Assembly (NCBI GenBank): GCA_047518265.1
Contig: JAKZRG010000019.1
Span: forward strand, 62,001-126,000
Direction of reading: 5' to 3'
From: Oceanospirillum sp047518265
GTDB lineage: Bacteria; Pseudomonadota; Gammaproteobacteria; Pseudomonadales; Halomonadaceae
Length of the DNA stretch: 64,000 nt
Below the pieces are notes generated by a model. The model was not told where the DNA came from, searched no databases, and saw only the letters and a list, made by a program, of their open reading frames with translations. Positions 1 to 9,073 of the stretch are shown here, piece by piece. Within the stretch, counting starts at the first letter, position 1, and each line of letters begins with the position of its first letter. Both the position numbers and the translations under genes were made by a program.

Positions 1-892
1 CGTTCAGCGGCATCATACCGGCTAGGGCGGGTGGTACTCGGTGCATATTCAATACGTCTTGCTGGGTAATCATTTTGATCTTTTCGTAGTCATCTTTTTC
101 CAGCTCACCCACCGGTTTCATCTGTACTCGGTCTTTCAGGTTTGCTTTGTTGTGACCGGATTTCATGTTCAAGAAAAACGGCCTAAAGTTACCGGGGCCT
201 TTTGATTGTGCCAGAGCGCCTTTCACTTTTTCGACCTGTTCTTTCCCTAGATCGTAAGTAACAAAGACATAGCCCATGTGGGCACCATTTTTATAGTATT
301 TGCGGCGGAACAGGGTGGTGTCTTCACTGAGTAAAATACTTTGGATACCGGCCAGATACTGGGGTACGCCGTATATCTTTTGACTGGTATCGGTCTCTTT
401 TAGCTGGATCACTTCGCCTATTTTAAATTCAATTTCGCTGCCGTCTTTTTTGACCATAAAAAAGGTACCTGGCTTGATACCCACGCGCATATTAATCGCC
501 GGTAGGTGGCTTAGGCGGGTAATGCCACCAAAGGCATTCCTGTGCACCTGAAAATAAGCCATGCCGAAGGTGTGCCAGTCGTGGGCCGCATATCGCATCT
601 CTACCCGTTTGATTAACGGGTGATCGTTCCAGTACTTCATCAGCATATTGCGTTTAAAGTAGAGCGCGGATTCATGGTGGCCGTTGGCCCTTGTTATCTG
701 GTCGATCCCGCTCAGGCTCACAGGGGGGATATAGTATTTGCCGTTCACTTCGGCAAATGTACCAAGATAATCCGTCATCCGGTTATTGAGCACAGGCTCT
801 GGGTCGCCAAAGCTGAAGGCATTAACGTCTTCAATATCGGGTTGATCAAAATCGTCTGTTACATCGGCGTCAATGTTCATCTGAGTCGTCAT
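1..892 (-). CDS. Phage portal protein, P2 GpQ type (partial)
   Basis: Forms the dodecameric portal ring at the capsid vertex through which DNA is packaged and to which the neck and tail attach. Reading leftward from the ATG at 892 gives about 297 residues that run off the window edge, so the C-terminal part is missing. The N-terminus has the acidic start followed by AFSFGDPEPVLN, the hallmark of the P2/PBSX portal family, and further on RRKYYKNGAHMGYVF and HRVPPALAGM, also typical. It starts 4 bases after the terminase stop, so the two are co-transcribed leftward as in P2 (P then Q). Identification is from remembered family motifs; it is firm. Confidence 0.9.
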   Translation of the reverse strand, partial: MTTQMNIDADVTDDFDQPDIEDVNAFSFGDPEPVLNNRMTDYLGTFAEVNGKYYIPPVSLSGIDQITRANGHHESALYFKRNMLMKYWNDHPLIKRVEMRYAAHDWHTFGMAYFQVHRNAFGGITRLSHLPAINMRVGIKPGTFFMVKKDGSEIEFKIGEVIQLKETDTSQKIYGVPQYLAGIQSILLSEDTTLFRRKYYKNGAHMGYVFVTYDLGKEQVEKVKGALAQSKGPGNFRPFFLNMKSGHNKANLKDRVQMKPVGELEKDDYEKIKMITQQDVLNMHRVPPALAGMMPLN

Positions 893-896
893 AAAT

Positions 897-2735
897 CTAT
901 CCTATATACATGTCGTCTTCGGAGCTGGTTTCAACGTCGCTTGAAATATCCCGACTATCACGGGCTTGGTCTCGTTCAGCGCGCATGCCGTGGAATGTGG
1001 CCCATGCTAAGTCAGCGTGGCCTACTCGGCCATTTCTTGATGCACCGTAGGTAATATGACCGTTCCTAGTCGTTTCTTGGTGGATCATCATTAGAGATGC
1101 GGTGACATCCACTTCAGCCAAATCGTACTCAAAGCGGCCACCGTCAATAAGACGCTGGGCACGGGTGACCAGGTCTGTTTTTACTTCTATGGAATAGTGC
1201 AGGGGTTCAACTTCCGGCAGGTCGCTGATTAGGTCAAATACGCCATAACCGATACCTGTGGTATCGATGCCCACATAAACAACGTTATAACGTTCGTAAA
1301 TCTCTTTAATCCGCTCGGCTTGGTACTCTGACGACATACCATTGAACTGGTGTTTTTCCAGCAGTCGCCATTTCTGACGATGACTAAGCGGAATTTCCAG
1401 CACGACCAGGGCGGCATTATCTCGCAGGCGGGATGGATCATAACCCACGGCCACTGGCCGTTTGCCCACGGGGCGATTGCTCTCCGGGTCCCAGTGTGTC
1501 CAAAGCTGCAGGGCATCCACCATGCACTTTTTCAACGTGCTGAATGGAAAGAGGCTTTCAGCATCGTCTATGAATTTACAACCGTAGAGGTTTTCAAAGA
1601 CGGTTTTGCTGTGTTCGTCTATTAACTCTTGAATATCGAATAGGTTGCAGCCCTGCTTTTCTGCATCCTGTACTGTTACCAGATGACGCCATATTCTATC
1701 CCCGCCCAATGAGCCCTTTTTCAGCGCATCATCAGATAGGTCGATTTTGACCTTTTTACTTTCGGATTTGTTCTCGTTGTATTCTTCACCAGACCAGTGT
1801 TGATAAGCCGGGTGTTGCTTGCTGGATGGGGTGGAGAAATAGGTCTTGCGCCAATGTTTATGGGCCGCCATGCCAGAGGCTACTTTCTTCAGCTTTTGGT
1901 AGCCGGGAATCCAAAACACTTCATCAAAATAAAGATTACCACTGTAGGACTGAGCGGTATTGCTGTTGGTGGACAGGAATATCAACTTAGCCCATAGCTT
2001 CCCTTCTCTGTATAGCTCTATCTCGTCTGCGCCTTTTAACTCAAGGTCAAGATGCTCCCGAGCAAAGGCGATAATATAGCCCTTAAACACTCTGGCCTGT
2101 GCTTTAGATGCGCTGACAAAGATCTGATTTTTGCCGTTCTTACAGGCGTCTTCAAACGCTTCAAAGGCAAAATAGTAGGTAGCACCAATTTGACGGGATT
2201 TTAGGATAAATCGGTTACGGCACAGGGCCGGATCGTGGCATACAGCCCGCCAGAGTTTTTGGTATTCAAATAAGTTTGCATCTGCCCAGGTATCAAAAAC
2301 ATCCAGATCAATATCGGTAATATCATTTTTCTGTTGGGACTTTTTATTACCGGATTTACGGCGTTGGCGTCTATCCTCTTTATCTTCTACTGCTGCAACG
2401 GCACCGGCATCCCCTCGCCTTATTACTTCTGCCTCTGCTCTGATTTTATCGGCTCTTGCTAAATCAACTTGCATATTGCCAAATGATTTACACAACGATT
2501 GTAGTTCTAATACTTCTTCTTTTGTTTTCTTTTCGCGGTTTGTTAATACACAAATCCGCTGTGATATTTCTATCTCTGCGTTCTGATAAGCCAATAAATC
2601 ACGCCAACCACCATCCTCTACCCACTTATATAACGTGCGCTCTGGTATGTTCAGCTGTTTACTGATTTCGTTTAGCGTATGCGACCTTACAAATAGGGTC
2701 TGCGCCTGTTCTTTAACTTCATTGTTATATGCCAT
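897..2735 (-). CDS. Terminase large (ATPase) subunit, P2 GpP type
   Basis: The 612-residue DNA-packaging motor. Residues 5-45 form a helix-turn-helix (LNEISKQLNIPERTLYKW) as in P2 GpP. A deviant Walker A, KSRQIGAT, lies at 179-186, and Walker B, LYFDE, at 268-272. From about 428 an RNase H-like nuclease fold begins with VGYDPS (Asp433), and IDTTGIGYG follows near 490. Length fits the family (about 590-620). It is the first gene of the leftward pair with the portal and is transcribed divergently from the scaffold gene. Partner of the endonuclease subunit at 4938-5732. Confidence 0.95.
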   Translation of the reverse strand: MAYNNEVKEQAQTLFVRSHTLNEISKQLNIPERTLYKWVEDGGWRDLLAYQNAEIEISQRICVLTNREKKTKEEVLELQSLCKSFGNMQVDLARADKIRAEAEVIRRGDAGAVAAVEDKEDRRQRRKSGNKKSQQKNDITDIDLDVFDTWADANLFEYQKLWRAVCHDPALCRNRFILKSRQIGATYYFAFEAFEDACKNGKNQIFVSASKAQARVFKGYIIAFAREHLDLELKGADEIELYREGKLWAKLIFLSTNSNTAQSYSGNLYFDEVFWIPGYQKLKKVASGMAAHKHWRKTYFSTPSSKQHPAYQHWSGEEYNENKSESKKVKIDLSDDALKKGSLGGDRIWRHLVTVQDAEKQGCNLFDIQELIDEHSKTVFENLYGCKFIDDAESLFPFSTLKKCMVDALQLWTHWDPESNRPVGKRPVAVGYDPSRLRDNAALVVLEIPLSHRQKWRLLEKHQFNGMSSEYQAERIKEIYERYNVVYVGIDTTGIGYGVFDLISDLPEVEPLHYSIEVKTDLVTRAQRLIDGGRFEYDLAEVDVTASLMMIHQETTRNGHITYGASRNGRVGHADLAWATFHGMRAERDQARDSRDISSDVETSSEDDMYIG

Positions 2736-2908
2736 GCAGGCAGAATATAGGCGTTAATATAAAAATATTAGTGCTATTTATTCAAAAATCGTAATTATCA
2801 AAAGTAATAAAAAGCGATCAAAAAACACCACCTTTTAACCACTCTTTATATCACTTACTGTTACAACACATTAAATGTTTTGGTTTAACTGAACGGGTAA
2901 TAGCGGTT
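2736..2908. promoter_or_regulatory. Divergent late promoter region between terminase and scaffold genes
   Basis: This 173-base, very AT-rich gap separates the leftward terminase/portal pair from the rightward capsid genes. In P2 the matching gap carries the two divergent late promoters. I see no convincing TGT-N12-ACA (Ogr) box. A PrtN-family activator is encoded at 21132, so control by that protein is possible but unproven. The stretch TTACAACACATTAAATGTTTTGG near 2862-2884 is a candidate for a binding site by position only. Confidence 0.45.
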
Positions 2909-3880
2909 ATGGCTCTGGTTTCTAAATGGTTCAAAGTAGCAACTGCCGGTGACACGATTGATGGCCGGGAAATTAAAAACCAGTGGCTAACGGATATTGC
3001 AGAAACCTACGATAAGAAAGAGTACACCGCATCGATTTTTAAGGATCACTGGCTGTTCTTCGGCGCATTCGGGGTCGTTAACTCGGTTAAGACCGGAAAG
3101 GATGATAAAGGGCGTTTATGCCTTTTTGCCAAAATTGAGCCTAATCAGAAACTATTAGAGCTGAATAAAAACGGTGAGGGTTTATTTACCTCTATTAGTG
3201 TTATCGAAAACCATGCAGGTACAGATAAAGCCTATCTGGGGCATTTAGCTATAACAGACATCCCTGCCAGCTTGGGTACTGATCAATTGTCATTTAGCCA
3301 GATTGCGGGTCAATTACCTCATGACTTTATTGCATCTAAATATATTGAAACTGATTTTGATTTAGATGAAGCCTACTTAGATAACGAGCAAAAGACTTTC
3401 TTTAGCTGGCTATTTAAAAAAAGTAATAAACCAGAACAAACCAAATCCAAACAAACCGCCGATAACGAAGATGAAACCGATATGAAAAAAGAAGATCAGG
3501 ACAAGCTGTTTTCTACTCTGGATACATTGTCCGGTGCAGTAACAGCACTGGCTAAACAACAGGGTGTTGATATCGGCGGTGATGACTCTGCTGATGATAA
3601 TCAAGGTGATGAATCAAAGGGTTTGTCTACTCAGTTTTCTGCATTAACCGAACAAATGGGCAAGATGCAATCCTCTATTGATGAGCTGAAAAAGGGTCAG
3701 AAATCAGAGGACGATGACGCTGAAGACAACAAGGAGGCTGATTTTGCCAAACAGCTACAAACGGTAGCCGGGGCATTAGAAACCCTACAGACCAATTTTA
3801 ATAAGGCACTGCAGGAGACACCGGGTACAGATCCCGGTGCTCATGATGGCGAAGGTAAAAAAGAGTTCCAGTTCTACTAA
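2909..3880 (+). CDS. Capsid scaffolding protein/serine protease, P2 GpO type
   Basis: Internal scaffold for procapsid assembly with an N-terminal serine protease that matures the capsid proteins and itself. The 323-residue protein opens with SKWFKVATAGDTIDGR. Asp18, His47 (FKDHW) and Ser95 (LFTSIS) line up with the Asp19/His48/Ser107 triad of P2 GpO. GHLAITDIPASLGTD (110-124) matches the conserved AVTDDPASLGT segment. Residues 165-320 are acidic, Lys/Gln-rich and helical, as expected of the scaffolding half. First gene of the long rightward morphogenesis operon, 22 bases before the capsid gene. Confidence 0.92.
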   Translation: MALVSKWFKVATAGDTIDGREIKNQWLTDIAETYDKKEYTASIFKDHWLFFGAFGVVNSVKTGKDDKGRLCLFAKIEPNQKLLELNKNGEGLFTSISVIENHAGTDKAYLGHLAITDIPASLGTDQLSFSQIAGQLPHDFIASKYIETDFDLDEAYLDNEQKTFFSWLFKKSNKPEQTKSKQTADNEDETDMKKEDQDKLFSTLDTLSGAVTALAKQQGVDIGGDDSADDNQGDESKGLSTQFSALTEQMGKMQSSIDELKKGQKSEDDDAEDNKEADFAKQLQTVAGALETLQTNFNKALQETPGTDPGAHDGEGKKEFQFY

Positions 3881-3902
3881 TCGGGCTAAGAGAATCTAAG
3901 TT

Positions 3903-4925
3903 ATGTCATATCAATTTAGCCCGGAAGGGCGTCGTATTTTAAACGATTTTTTGGCTGAGTTTCATGAGTATACAGGGACACAGCCGGGTCAGGAGTTTGC
4001 TGTTGAACCCTCAGTGGCTCAGCAAATTGTGGCACGCTCAATGGAAACCCCATCTGGCTGGTTTCTGAATATGATCAGCGCATACACCTGGGTTGAGGAG
4101 CTGAAAGGCGACAAAGTTGGCCTGGGCGTGGACGGCTTAATCTCCAGCCGGATTGATACCTCGCAAGATGGGAATGAACGAACACCCAGTCAAGTTCACG
4201 GCATGGAAAGCAAACGCTATGAACTGAATCAGGTTAACCGAGATATTGGGTTACGTTATGCCGTAATAGATGCCTGGCGTCACAAGAAAAATTTCTCAGC
4301 GATTTGGGCTAACGAAGTCCGCAAAGCCGTGATTAACGACATCATTCGGGTCGGCTGGCACGGCACCCATCATTCAGACAATACAGACAAGGTGGTAAAT
4401 CCAAACGGCGAGGATATCTCTAAAGGCTGGCTGCAAATTATGCGCGAGAGAAAGCCTCTACAGGTTGATACCGGTGGCACCACAATCGGTCCCGGAGGCG
4501 ATTATCCAAACCTAGACGCGTTGGTTAATGATGCAAAGGGCATGATCCCAGAGCAATACCGTGGCGATCCTGGCATCCGGGTAATGACGACAAACGACAT
4601 TATCGGTATCGCTACAGGACGCTATTACGCGAACAGTGGTGATACTCCCTCTGAAAAGACCCACTTGAATAATGGTCGCATTCTGGAAACTTACGGCGGT
4701 CTGGAAACATTGATCCCACCGTTCCTGAAACCCGGCAGCTTAGTAATCGGTAATCCAGCCAACTTGGCCCATTACATCCAAACCGGATCTAACCGCCGTT
4801 CTATTTCCGAGAACCCTAAAAAGGATCAGGTAGAGGACTACAACAGCGCAAACGAAGGCTACGTCATCGAAGAAGAAAGCGCGGTTGCGGTAGTCGAGGG
4901 TGTCAAAGAGTACGTTGCACCGTAA
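3903..4925 (+). CDS. Major capsid protein, P2 GpN type
   Basis: Builds the T=7-type icosahedral shell. The 340-residue product has the P2 GpN start (a short helix then LNDFLAEFHEYTG), the central WANEVRKAVINDIIRVGWHG and the ILETYGGLETLIPPFL/EDYNSANEGYVIEE stretches near the C-terminus. Length agrees with the family (about 340-360). It lies between scaffold/protease and terminase endonuclease, the canonical O-N-M order. The protease encoded just upstream probably trims its N-terminus, as in P2; the cut site cannot be placed from this sequence. Confidence 0.93.
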   Translation: MSYQFSPEGRRILNDFLAEFHEYTGTQPGQEFAVEPSVAQQIVARSMETPSGWFLNMISAYTWVEELKGDKVGLGVDGLISSRIDTSQDGNERTPSQVHGMESKRYELNQVNRDIGLRYAVIDAWRHKKNFSAIWANEVRKAVINDIIRVGWHGTHHSDNTDKVVNPNGEDISKGWLQIMRERKPLQVDTGGTTIGPGGDYPNLDALVNDAKGMIPEQYRGDPGIRVMTTNDIIGIATGRYYANSGDTPSEKTHLNNGRILETYGGLETLIPPFLKPGSLVIGNPANLAHYIQTGSNRRSISENPKKDQVEDYNSANEGYVIEEESAVAVVEGVKEYVAP

Positions 4926-4937
4926 GGGGGGTGACCA

Positions 4938-5732
4938 ATGGGTAAATTACTGGATCGTCACAAGCAGCGTCGTGAACAGCTGGAAAATAAAGAGAAGGCC
5001 GACGGCCTCAAAAAAGAATTGGCCATAAAACTGGGCCAACAACTGGGAATTGTAACATCCAGTGAATCACCGCTCAGGAAAATTCGTGAGGCACGTCAGG
5101 GTAAATCGGCACCGGACAGCAGTACGGTACAACGACCCGTCGCCCCAGGTGCTGAGCAGGGCGATCTAGAACACTGGCAAACCTATATAGCCAAACTGCG
5201 TAATGAATGGCGTGGGTCAGATCTGGAAGCGCGGCTACCAACCAAAGCCAAAGCGATTCAGGAGATGACACCCTTTGTTAACGGCTATCTGGAATCAGGC
5301 AAAAACTATCCAAATTCTGTGGCCGTTTGGTATGCAATCTGGCTGTGGGATCTGGGTGATATCGAAAACTGTCTGAAATTGGCGCTGTATCTGATCGAGC
5401 AGAAGCAGAAAACACCGCCAGAATTTGGCAGTGATCTACGGGTATTCCTCTGTGACCAGATGTACGACTGGGCGCTGGATAAATTTGAAAATAACAGCGA
5501 AGCAGGCCCGTACCTTTACGACCTGTTAAGCGCCATTGAAACCGGCGGTTGGGATATCCCGATTGTACCGAAAGGTAAGATTTTTGCGATTGCTGCCAAG
5601 CTGGCCGACAAAGCCGGTAACAGTAAAGACGTGGTGCGTTATGGCGGTATCGCGCAAGAGATTAACGAGGCTGCAGGCGTAAAAACCATCGTAGGCAAAC
5701 ACCAATCTTTGCTGGATAAACAGCAGAGCTAA
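4938..5732 (+). CDS. Terminase endonuclease subunit, P2 GpM type
   Basis: Small subunit partner of the terminase ATPase; in P2 GpM cuts the cos site. The 264-residue protein begins with a basic helix (LLDRHKQRREQLENK) and has the family core FVNGYLESGKNYPNSVAVWYAIWLWDLGDIENCLKLALYLIEQ at about 115-160, comparable with the P2 segment that reads WVNGVLELG then MLWRLDTGDIAGAL. The C-terminus carries TPR-like helices. A good ribosome site (GGGGGTGA) precedes the ATG. Position after the capsid gene supports the call. Confidence 0.88.
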   Translation: MGKLLDRHKQRREQLENKEKADGLKKELAIKLGQQLGIVTSSESPLRKIREARQGKSAPDSSTVQRPVAPGAEQGDLEHWQTYIAKLRNEWRGSDLEARLPTKAKAIQEMTPFVNGYLESGKNYPNSVAVWYAIWLWDLGDIENCLKLALYLIEQKQKTPPEFGSDLRVFLCDQMYDWALDKFENNSEAGPYLYDLLSAIETGGWDIPIVPKGKIFAIAAKLADKAGNSKDVVRYGGIAQEINEAAGVKTIVGKHQSLLDKQQS

Positions 5733-5840
5733 CGACTCCCCAACGGCGAGATGCCCCCCGTAGAGTCAGCCTGACAATTTGTCTGAGCTGAACAAAAACG
5801 GGTGGGCACTTTAACGACAGTTTTTAGCGTAGGTGACAGC

Positions 5841-6317
5841 ATGAGCTTAAACGGTAAAACCACGACGAATACAAGCGCGTTTATTAGTAATGTTCTTCCC
5901 TGGCCTGACCTGCGCGTTCAAATATTTATCGATCAATTTCGCTTGCCCGGAGAGTTTGGCGAAGATGTGATTATCGGCCAGTTAACCAACGCCGTTTTAC
6001 TGGTCAATAATACGCTAGGCCCCGTTAAAGATGTGATTTTACCGGAGTTACTCGTCGATATTGAGCAAGACAAGATCAACGATACAGGTATTTGGGTACA
6101 CCACTATTATCAAGCTGTTTTTAACCATGCCAGAGGCGGGCTAACGCATCTGTTTGAAACCGTTAACCGCACAGAACCTGCTGAAATACAGGGTGATAGA
6201 GCAACCGAATTATCAGCCTATTGGCAGCAAGAAAGCCATGGCCATATACAAAAATTGATCGATCATTTTAACCCGAGTCAGAGTAATTCTGATGGGTTCC
6301 ATGCGAGTTTGATTTAG
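5841..6317 (+). CDS. Head completion/stabilization protein, P2 GpL type
   Basis: Closes the filled head after packaging. The ATG at 5841 is preferred: it follows AGGTGA with a 4-base spacer and gives MSLNGK, whereas the earlier GTG at 5802 has no ribosome site. The resulting 158-residue protein contains WPDLRVQIFIDQFRLPG and a helical C-terminal half (ATELSAYWQQESHGHIQKLIDHF), with a length close to P2 GpL (169). Position after GpM agrees. In P2 the genes X, Y, K and lysA-C follow L; here R follows directly. Confidence 0.82.
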   Translation: MSLNGKTTTNTSAFISNVLPWPDLRVQIFIDQFRLPGEFGEDVIIGQLTNAVLLVNNTLGPVKDVILPELLVDIEQDKINDTGIWVHHYYQAVFNHARGGLTHLFETVNRTEPAEIQGDRATELSAYWQQESHGHIQKLIDHFNPSQSNSDGFHASLI

Positions 6318-6326
6318 CAGGTCGAT

Positions 6327-6782
6327 ATGAAAAAGCTGGTAGCTCTACGGGAATTTCTAACCGGATTAGCCCTTTGGGATGACAACAAGATGGCGTCAAT
6401 TGCAGAGGATATTACGGTAACCCCACGGGCAAAAGGCGGGCCTGAAGGTTTGAATGCCGGTGACATTGTTTATCAAGTTCTGATTGTGGTTGATCGATAC
6501 GAATACACCCGCTACCCCATCGAATCTCTGATTGTAAATCTGGCGTTTTGGCTATTAGAAGAAGATGACAACAGAGATGATTTAGAAGATCCGTTACCGG
6601 AGATTGGTATAGCGGTAATGGATGACAAAACCGCTGATTTGGAAATAAGCCTGTGGTTTAAGGAATCAATATATCTAGTGGCGGATAAGTCAGGGGATAT
6701 CGAGGCATTTGGTTATACCTGGAAACTGGAACAACCCGAATTGTTAGTTGCTGAAAACCTATTAGGGGTTAACAGCGGATGA
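6327..6782 (+). CDS. Tail completion protein, P2 GpR type
   Basis: A 151-residue acidic protein whose middle (VYQVLIVVDRYEYTRYPIESLIVNLAFWLLEE) matches the GpR pattern of a beta strand followed by LIVPVLAWLRE, and whose second half has DLEISLWFKESIYLV, comparable with DISISLMLTERTLV. It acts in head-tail joining or tail completion. Spacing from GpL is 9 bases, and its stop overlaps the next start by 4 bases, so translation is probably coupled. No lysis genes intervene, unlike P2. Confidence 0.8.
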   Translation: MKKLVALREFLTGLALWDDNKMASIAEDITVTPRAKGGPEGLNAGDIVYQVLIVVDRYEYTRYPIESLIVNLAFWLLEEDDNRDDLEDPLPEIGIAVMDDKTADLEISLWFKESIYLVADKSGDIEAFGYTWKLEQPELLVAENLLGVNSG

Positions 6783-7426
6783 TTACTGCCCAATGGCAGG
6801 GCTTGTTATCGCTATACGATGAATTGCGATACGCCCAGTTAACACCCATTAAAAAGCGCCGACTGAACCAAAAAATCAGCCGTGCGGTGGTCAAACAGAC
6901 CCGTAAAAACGTGCGTGGCCAGAAGGACTTAAGAGGACGCAAGTTTAAAGAACGGCATAAGAAGCGCTCCCGTCGCGGCAAGATGTTATCAGGCTTAGTA
7001 AAGGGCAATAACATCAAACAGCGGATTACCCCTGACACCACCACTATCGGTTTTGGGGCACTGGGAAAACGGGCCTGGGCTAATCAATACGGCCATAGCC
7101 AAACCGTTACAAAACAGCAGCAATCCCGGCTGGCCAGTAGCTGGAAAGACAAACCTGCCACAACAGAGCAAGCAGCAGCAATGATCCGTTTAGGGTTCAG
7201 GCTGGAAAAGAAAGGCGGGATAAAAAAGCGAGTTAGCCGCAAGTGGATTAAAGACAATCTGAGTCGCTGGCAAGCCCTGGGCATTCTGTACGACTTGAAA
7301 AACGGTACAGATTCCAGTCACGACAGTTGGAAAACAGAAACCCCTGCCCGTGAGTTTTTCGCGAACGATACGGACTGGGTAAAACAGACAGCAATAGATA
7401 TAGCCAGACAAGAGTTGTCGGGCTAA
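6779..7426 (+). CDS. Virion morphogenesis/tail completion protein, P2 GpS type
   Basis: A 215-residue, very basic protein. The segment TRKNVRGQKDLRGRKFKERHKKRSRRGKML (about 40-68) is the expected GpS-family signature, in which the pattern 'D..G..W..RK..' is followed by a lysine/arginine cluster. It is followed by an alpha/beta part with IGFGALGKRAWANQYGHSQTV. It starts inside the last codons of the GpR gene (ATGA overlap). The C-terminal third is longer than in P2 GpS (150 residues) and not assigned. Role: head-tail joining by analogy. Confidence 0.78.
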   Translation: MITAQWQGLLSLYDELRYAQLTPIKKRRLNQKISRAVVKQTRKNVRGQKDLRGRKFKERHKKRSRRGKMLSGLVKGNNIKQRITPDTTTIGFGALGKRAWANQYGHSQTVTKQQQSRLASSWKDKPATTEQAAAMIRLGFRLEKKGGIKKRVSRKWIKDNLSRWQALGILYDLKNGTDSSHDSWKTETPAREFFANDTDWVKQTAIDIARQELSG

Positions 7427-7443
7427 TTAAAGGAGGCCAATCA

Positions 7444-8571
7444 ATGGCTTTAGGTAGCGCAAGAGTCTCTGATAGAAATAATTTTCAGGGCGATTTCAAA
7501 CAAACTGAGCGCCAATTTCTGTTTATTGGCCATGCCGGTAAAAACTCAGGTCAGATTCTCTATATCGATCAGAGCAGTGACCTTGATGATCTATTGGGGA
7601 CTAACTCCAGCAAAATGAAAACAGCCATTACCGCCGCTATGAATAACGGCGGGCAGGGCTGGACGTGCATTGCTATGCCTCAGTCCGCATCTGGTAACTG
7701 GCGTTTAGGGTTTGATCACGCCATGAACGAAGACCAGGTGTGTGAAGCAGTGGTGATTACCGATGCTCTGGATATCGATCCTCTGGACTATGACCCTGCA
7801 AAAGCCGAACTGGCAGCAATGCAGGCTGCTGCAGAACAAGCACTGGCTGAATATGGCCGTCGGGTGGTGTTTTTAACCGCCACTCGCCCGTTTGATCCTG
7901 CAGCCGATGCTTGGGACGAGTTTATTACAGATATAACACCGGCACAGGCAGGTGTCAGCGCCTACCGAGTCGGGTTATTAGCCGAAATTTATCCCGGTTT
8001 CTTAGGCACTATTTGTGGTCGCCTATGTCGCTCTGATGTATCTCTGGGTGATAGCCCTATGCGTACCGCCACAGGTGCTCTTATCGGCGTCGGTAGTCTA
8101 CCTGCGGATAAAAACGGTCTGCGTTACAACAAGTCTCACGCTAAGGCGTTGAACGATGCGCGCTTTACCGTACCGGTATCACATTCAGATTTCGCGGGTA
8201 TTTACTGCTCAGATTGCCAGCTTTTAGATGTTGAGGGTGGTGATTTTCAGGTCATCGAATACCTACGACCGTTGGACGCTGCTGCACGCCGAATACGTGT
8301 ACTGGCACTGTCAAAAATTGCAGATCGATCACTGAATAGTTCTGATGCCAGTACCGCAGCACATTCTGCGTATTTTATGCGCCCAATAACAGAGCTGAGC
8401 CGTAGCCAAACCATCGGCAATACGACCATTCCCGGTGCCCTATTACCGCCAAAGCCGGGGGACATTTCGATTACGTGGAGCAATAAAACGGATGTGGATA
8501 TCGCCATTCAGGCGACCCCGTATGATTCACCAAAGGCAATCGGTATCAGCATCGGGCTAAACCTCAATTAA
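7444..8571 (+). CDS. Contractile tail sheath protein (DUF2586 type)
   Basis: Contractile sheath subunit of a myovirus tail. The 375-residue protein opens with LGSARVSDRNNFQGDFKQTERQFLFIGHAG, which I recognise as the DUF2586 family of Vibrio/Pasteurellaceae P2-like phages, not the classical GpFI. The C-terminus (ITWSNKTDVDIAIQATPYDSPKAIGISIGLNLN) is an antiparallel-strand end typical of sheath subunits. A strong ribosome site, AAGGAGG, sits 8 bases before the ATG, as expected for an abundant protein. Followed by the tube gene. Confidence 0.85.
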   Translation: MALGSARVSDRNNFQGDFKQTERQFLFIGHAGKNSGQILYIDQSSDLDDLLGTNSSKMKTAITAAMNNGGQGWTCIAMPQSASGNWRLGFDHAMNEDQVCEAVVITDALDIDPLDYDPAKAELAAMQAAAEQALAEYGRRVVFLTATRPFDPAADAWDEFITDITPAQAGVSAYRVGLLAEIYPGFLGTICGRLCRSDVSLGDSPMRTATGALIGVGSLPADKNGLRYNKSHAKALNDARFTVPVSHSDFAGIYCSDCQLLDVEGGDFQVIEYLRPLDAAARRIRVLALSKIADRSLNSSDASTAAHSAYFMRPITELSRSQTIGNTTIPGALLPPKPGDISITWSNKTDVDIAIQATPYDSPKAIGISIGLNLN

Positions 8572-8608
8572 CGCCTGATTAACCGCCATAGAGCAGGAAA
8601 AACAGACT

Positions 8609-9064
8609 ATGACAGCACATATAAGCGGTGCCGATGCAGATATTTTAATTGGCACTCAGCTAGTCAATGCCAACCAGATTACGTTGGATATTGAAGACGG
8701 TACCAAGGCCACGTCCACTCGCGGGGTGCCCGACGGATATGTTCGTGGGCAGACAAAATCAAAAGGTGAATTAAAGGTCGATACAGTCAATTTCAAACTG
8801 ATTCTGGAAGAAGCAAAAAAGGCAGGATCTTGGCAACAAATGGAGCCGGTTGATATCACCGTCAACGGTAAAACGATCAATCAGAGCATTAACTACACAG
8901 CCTACGGTTGTAAGTTAAATCTGTCTAACGCTCTGGATGCAGCAGGTGACGGCGAGGACAAATTAGAGCATTCGATTCCATTTGTAGTGACCGACCCTCG
9001 TTTTGTTGAAATCGATGGCGTGCCTTATATCGATTTGGATCACGTAAAGAGGCTGAACCTGTAG
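8609..9064 (+). CDS. Tail tube protein (DUF2597 type)
   Basis: Inner tail tube subunit by family and position directly after the sheath. The 151-residue product is mostly beta: ISGADADILIGTQLVNANQITLDIED, then TRGVPDGYVRGQTKSKGELKVDT, and a long loop before LEHSIPFVVTDPRFVEIDGVPY. This resembles the DUF2597 family that partners DUF2586 sheaths. Tube proteins of this class run 140-170 residues. Function follows from synteny and fold expectation, not from a catalytic motif. Confidence 0.78.
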   Translation: MTAHISGADADILIGTQLVNANQITLDIEDGTKATSTRGVPDGYVRGQTKSKGELKVDTVNFKLILEEAKKAGSWQQMEPVDITVNGKTINQSINYTAYGCKLNLSNALDAAGDGEDKLEHSIPFVVTDPRFVEIDGVPYIDLDHVKRLNL

Positions 9065-9073
9065 GTAATCACT

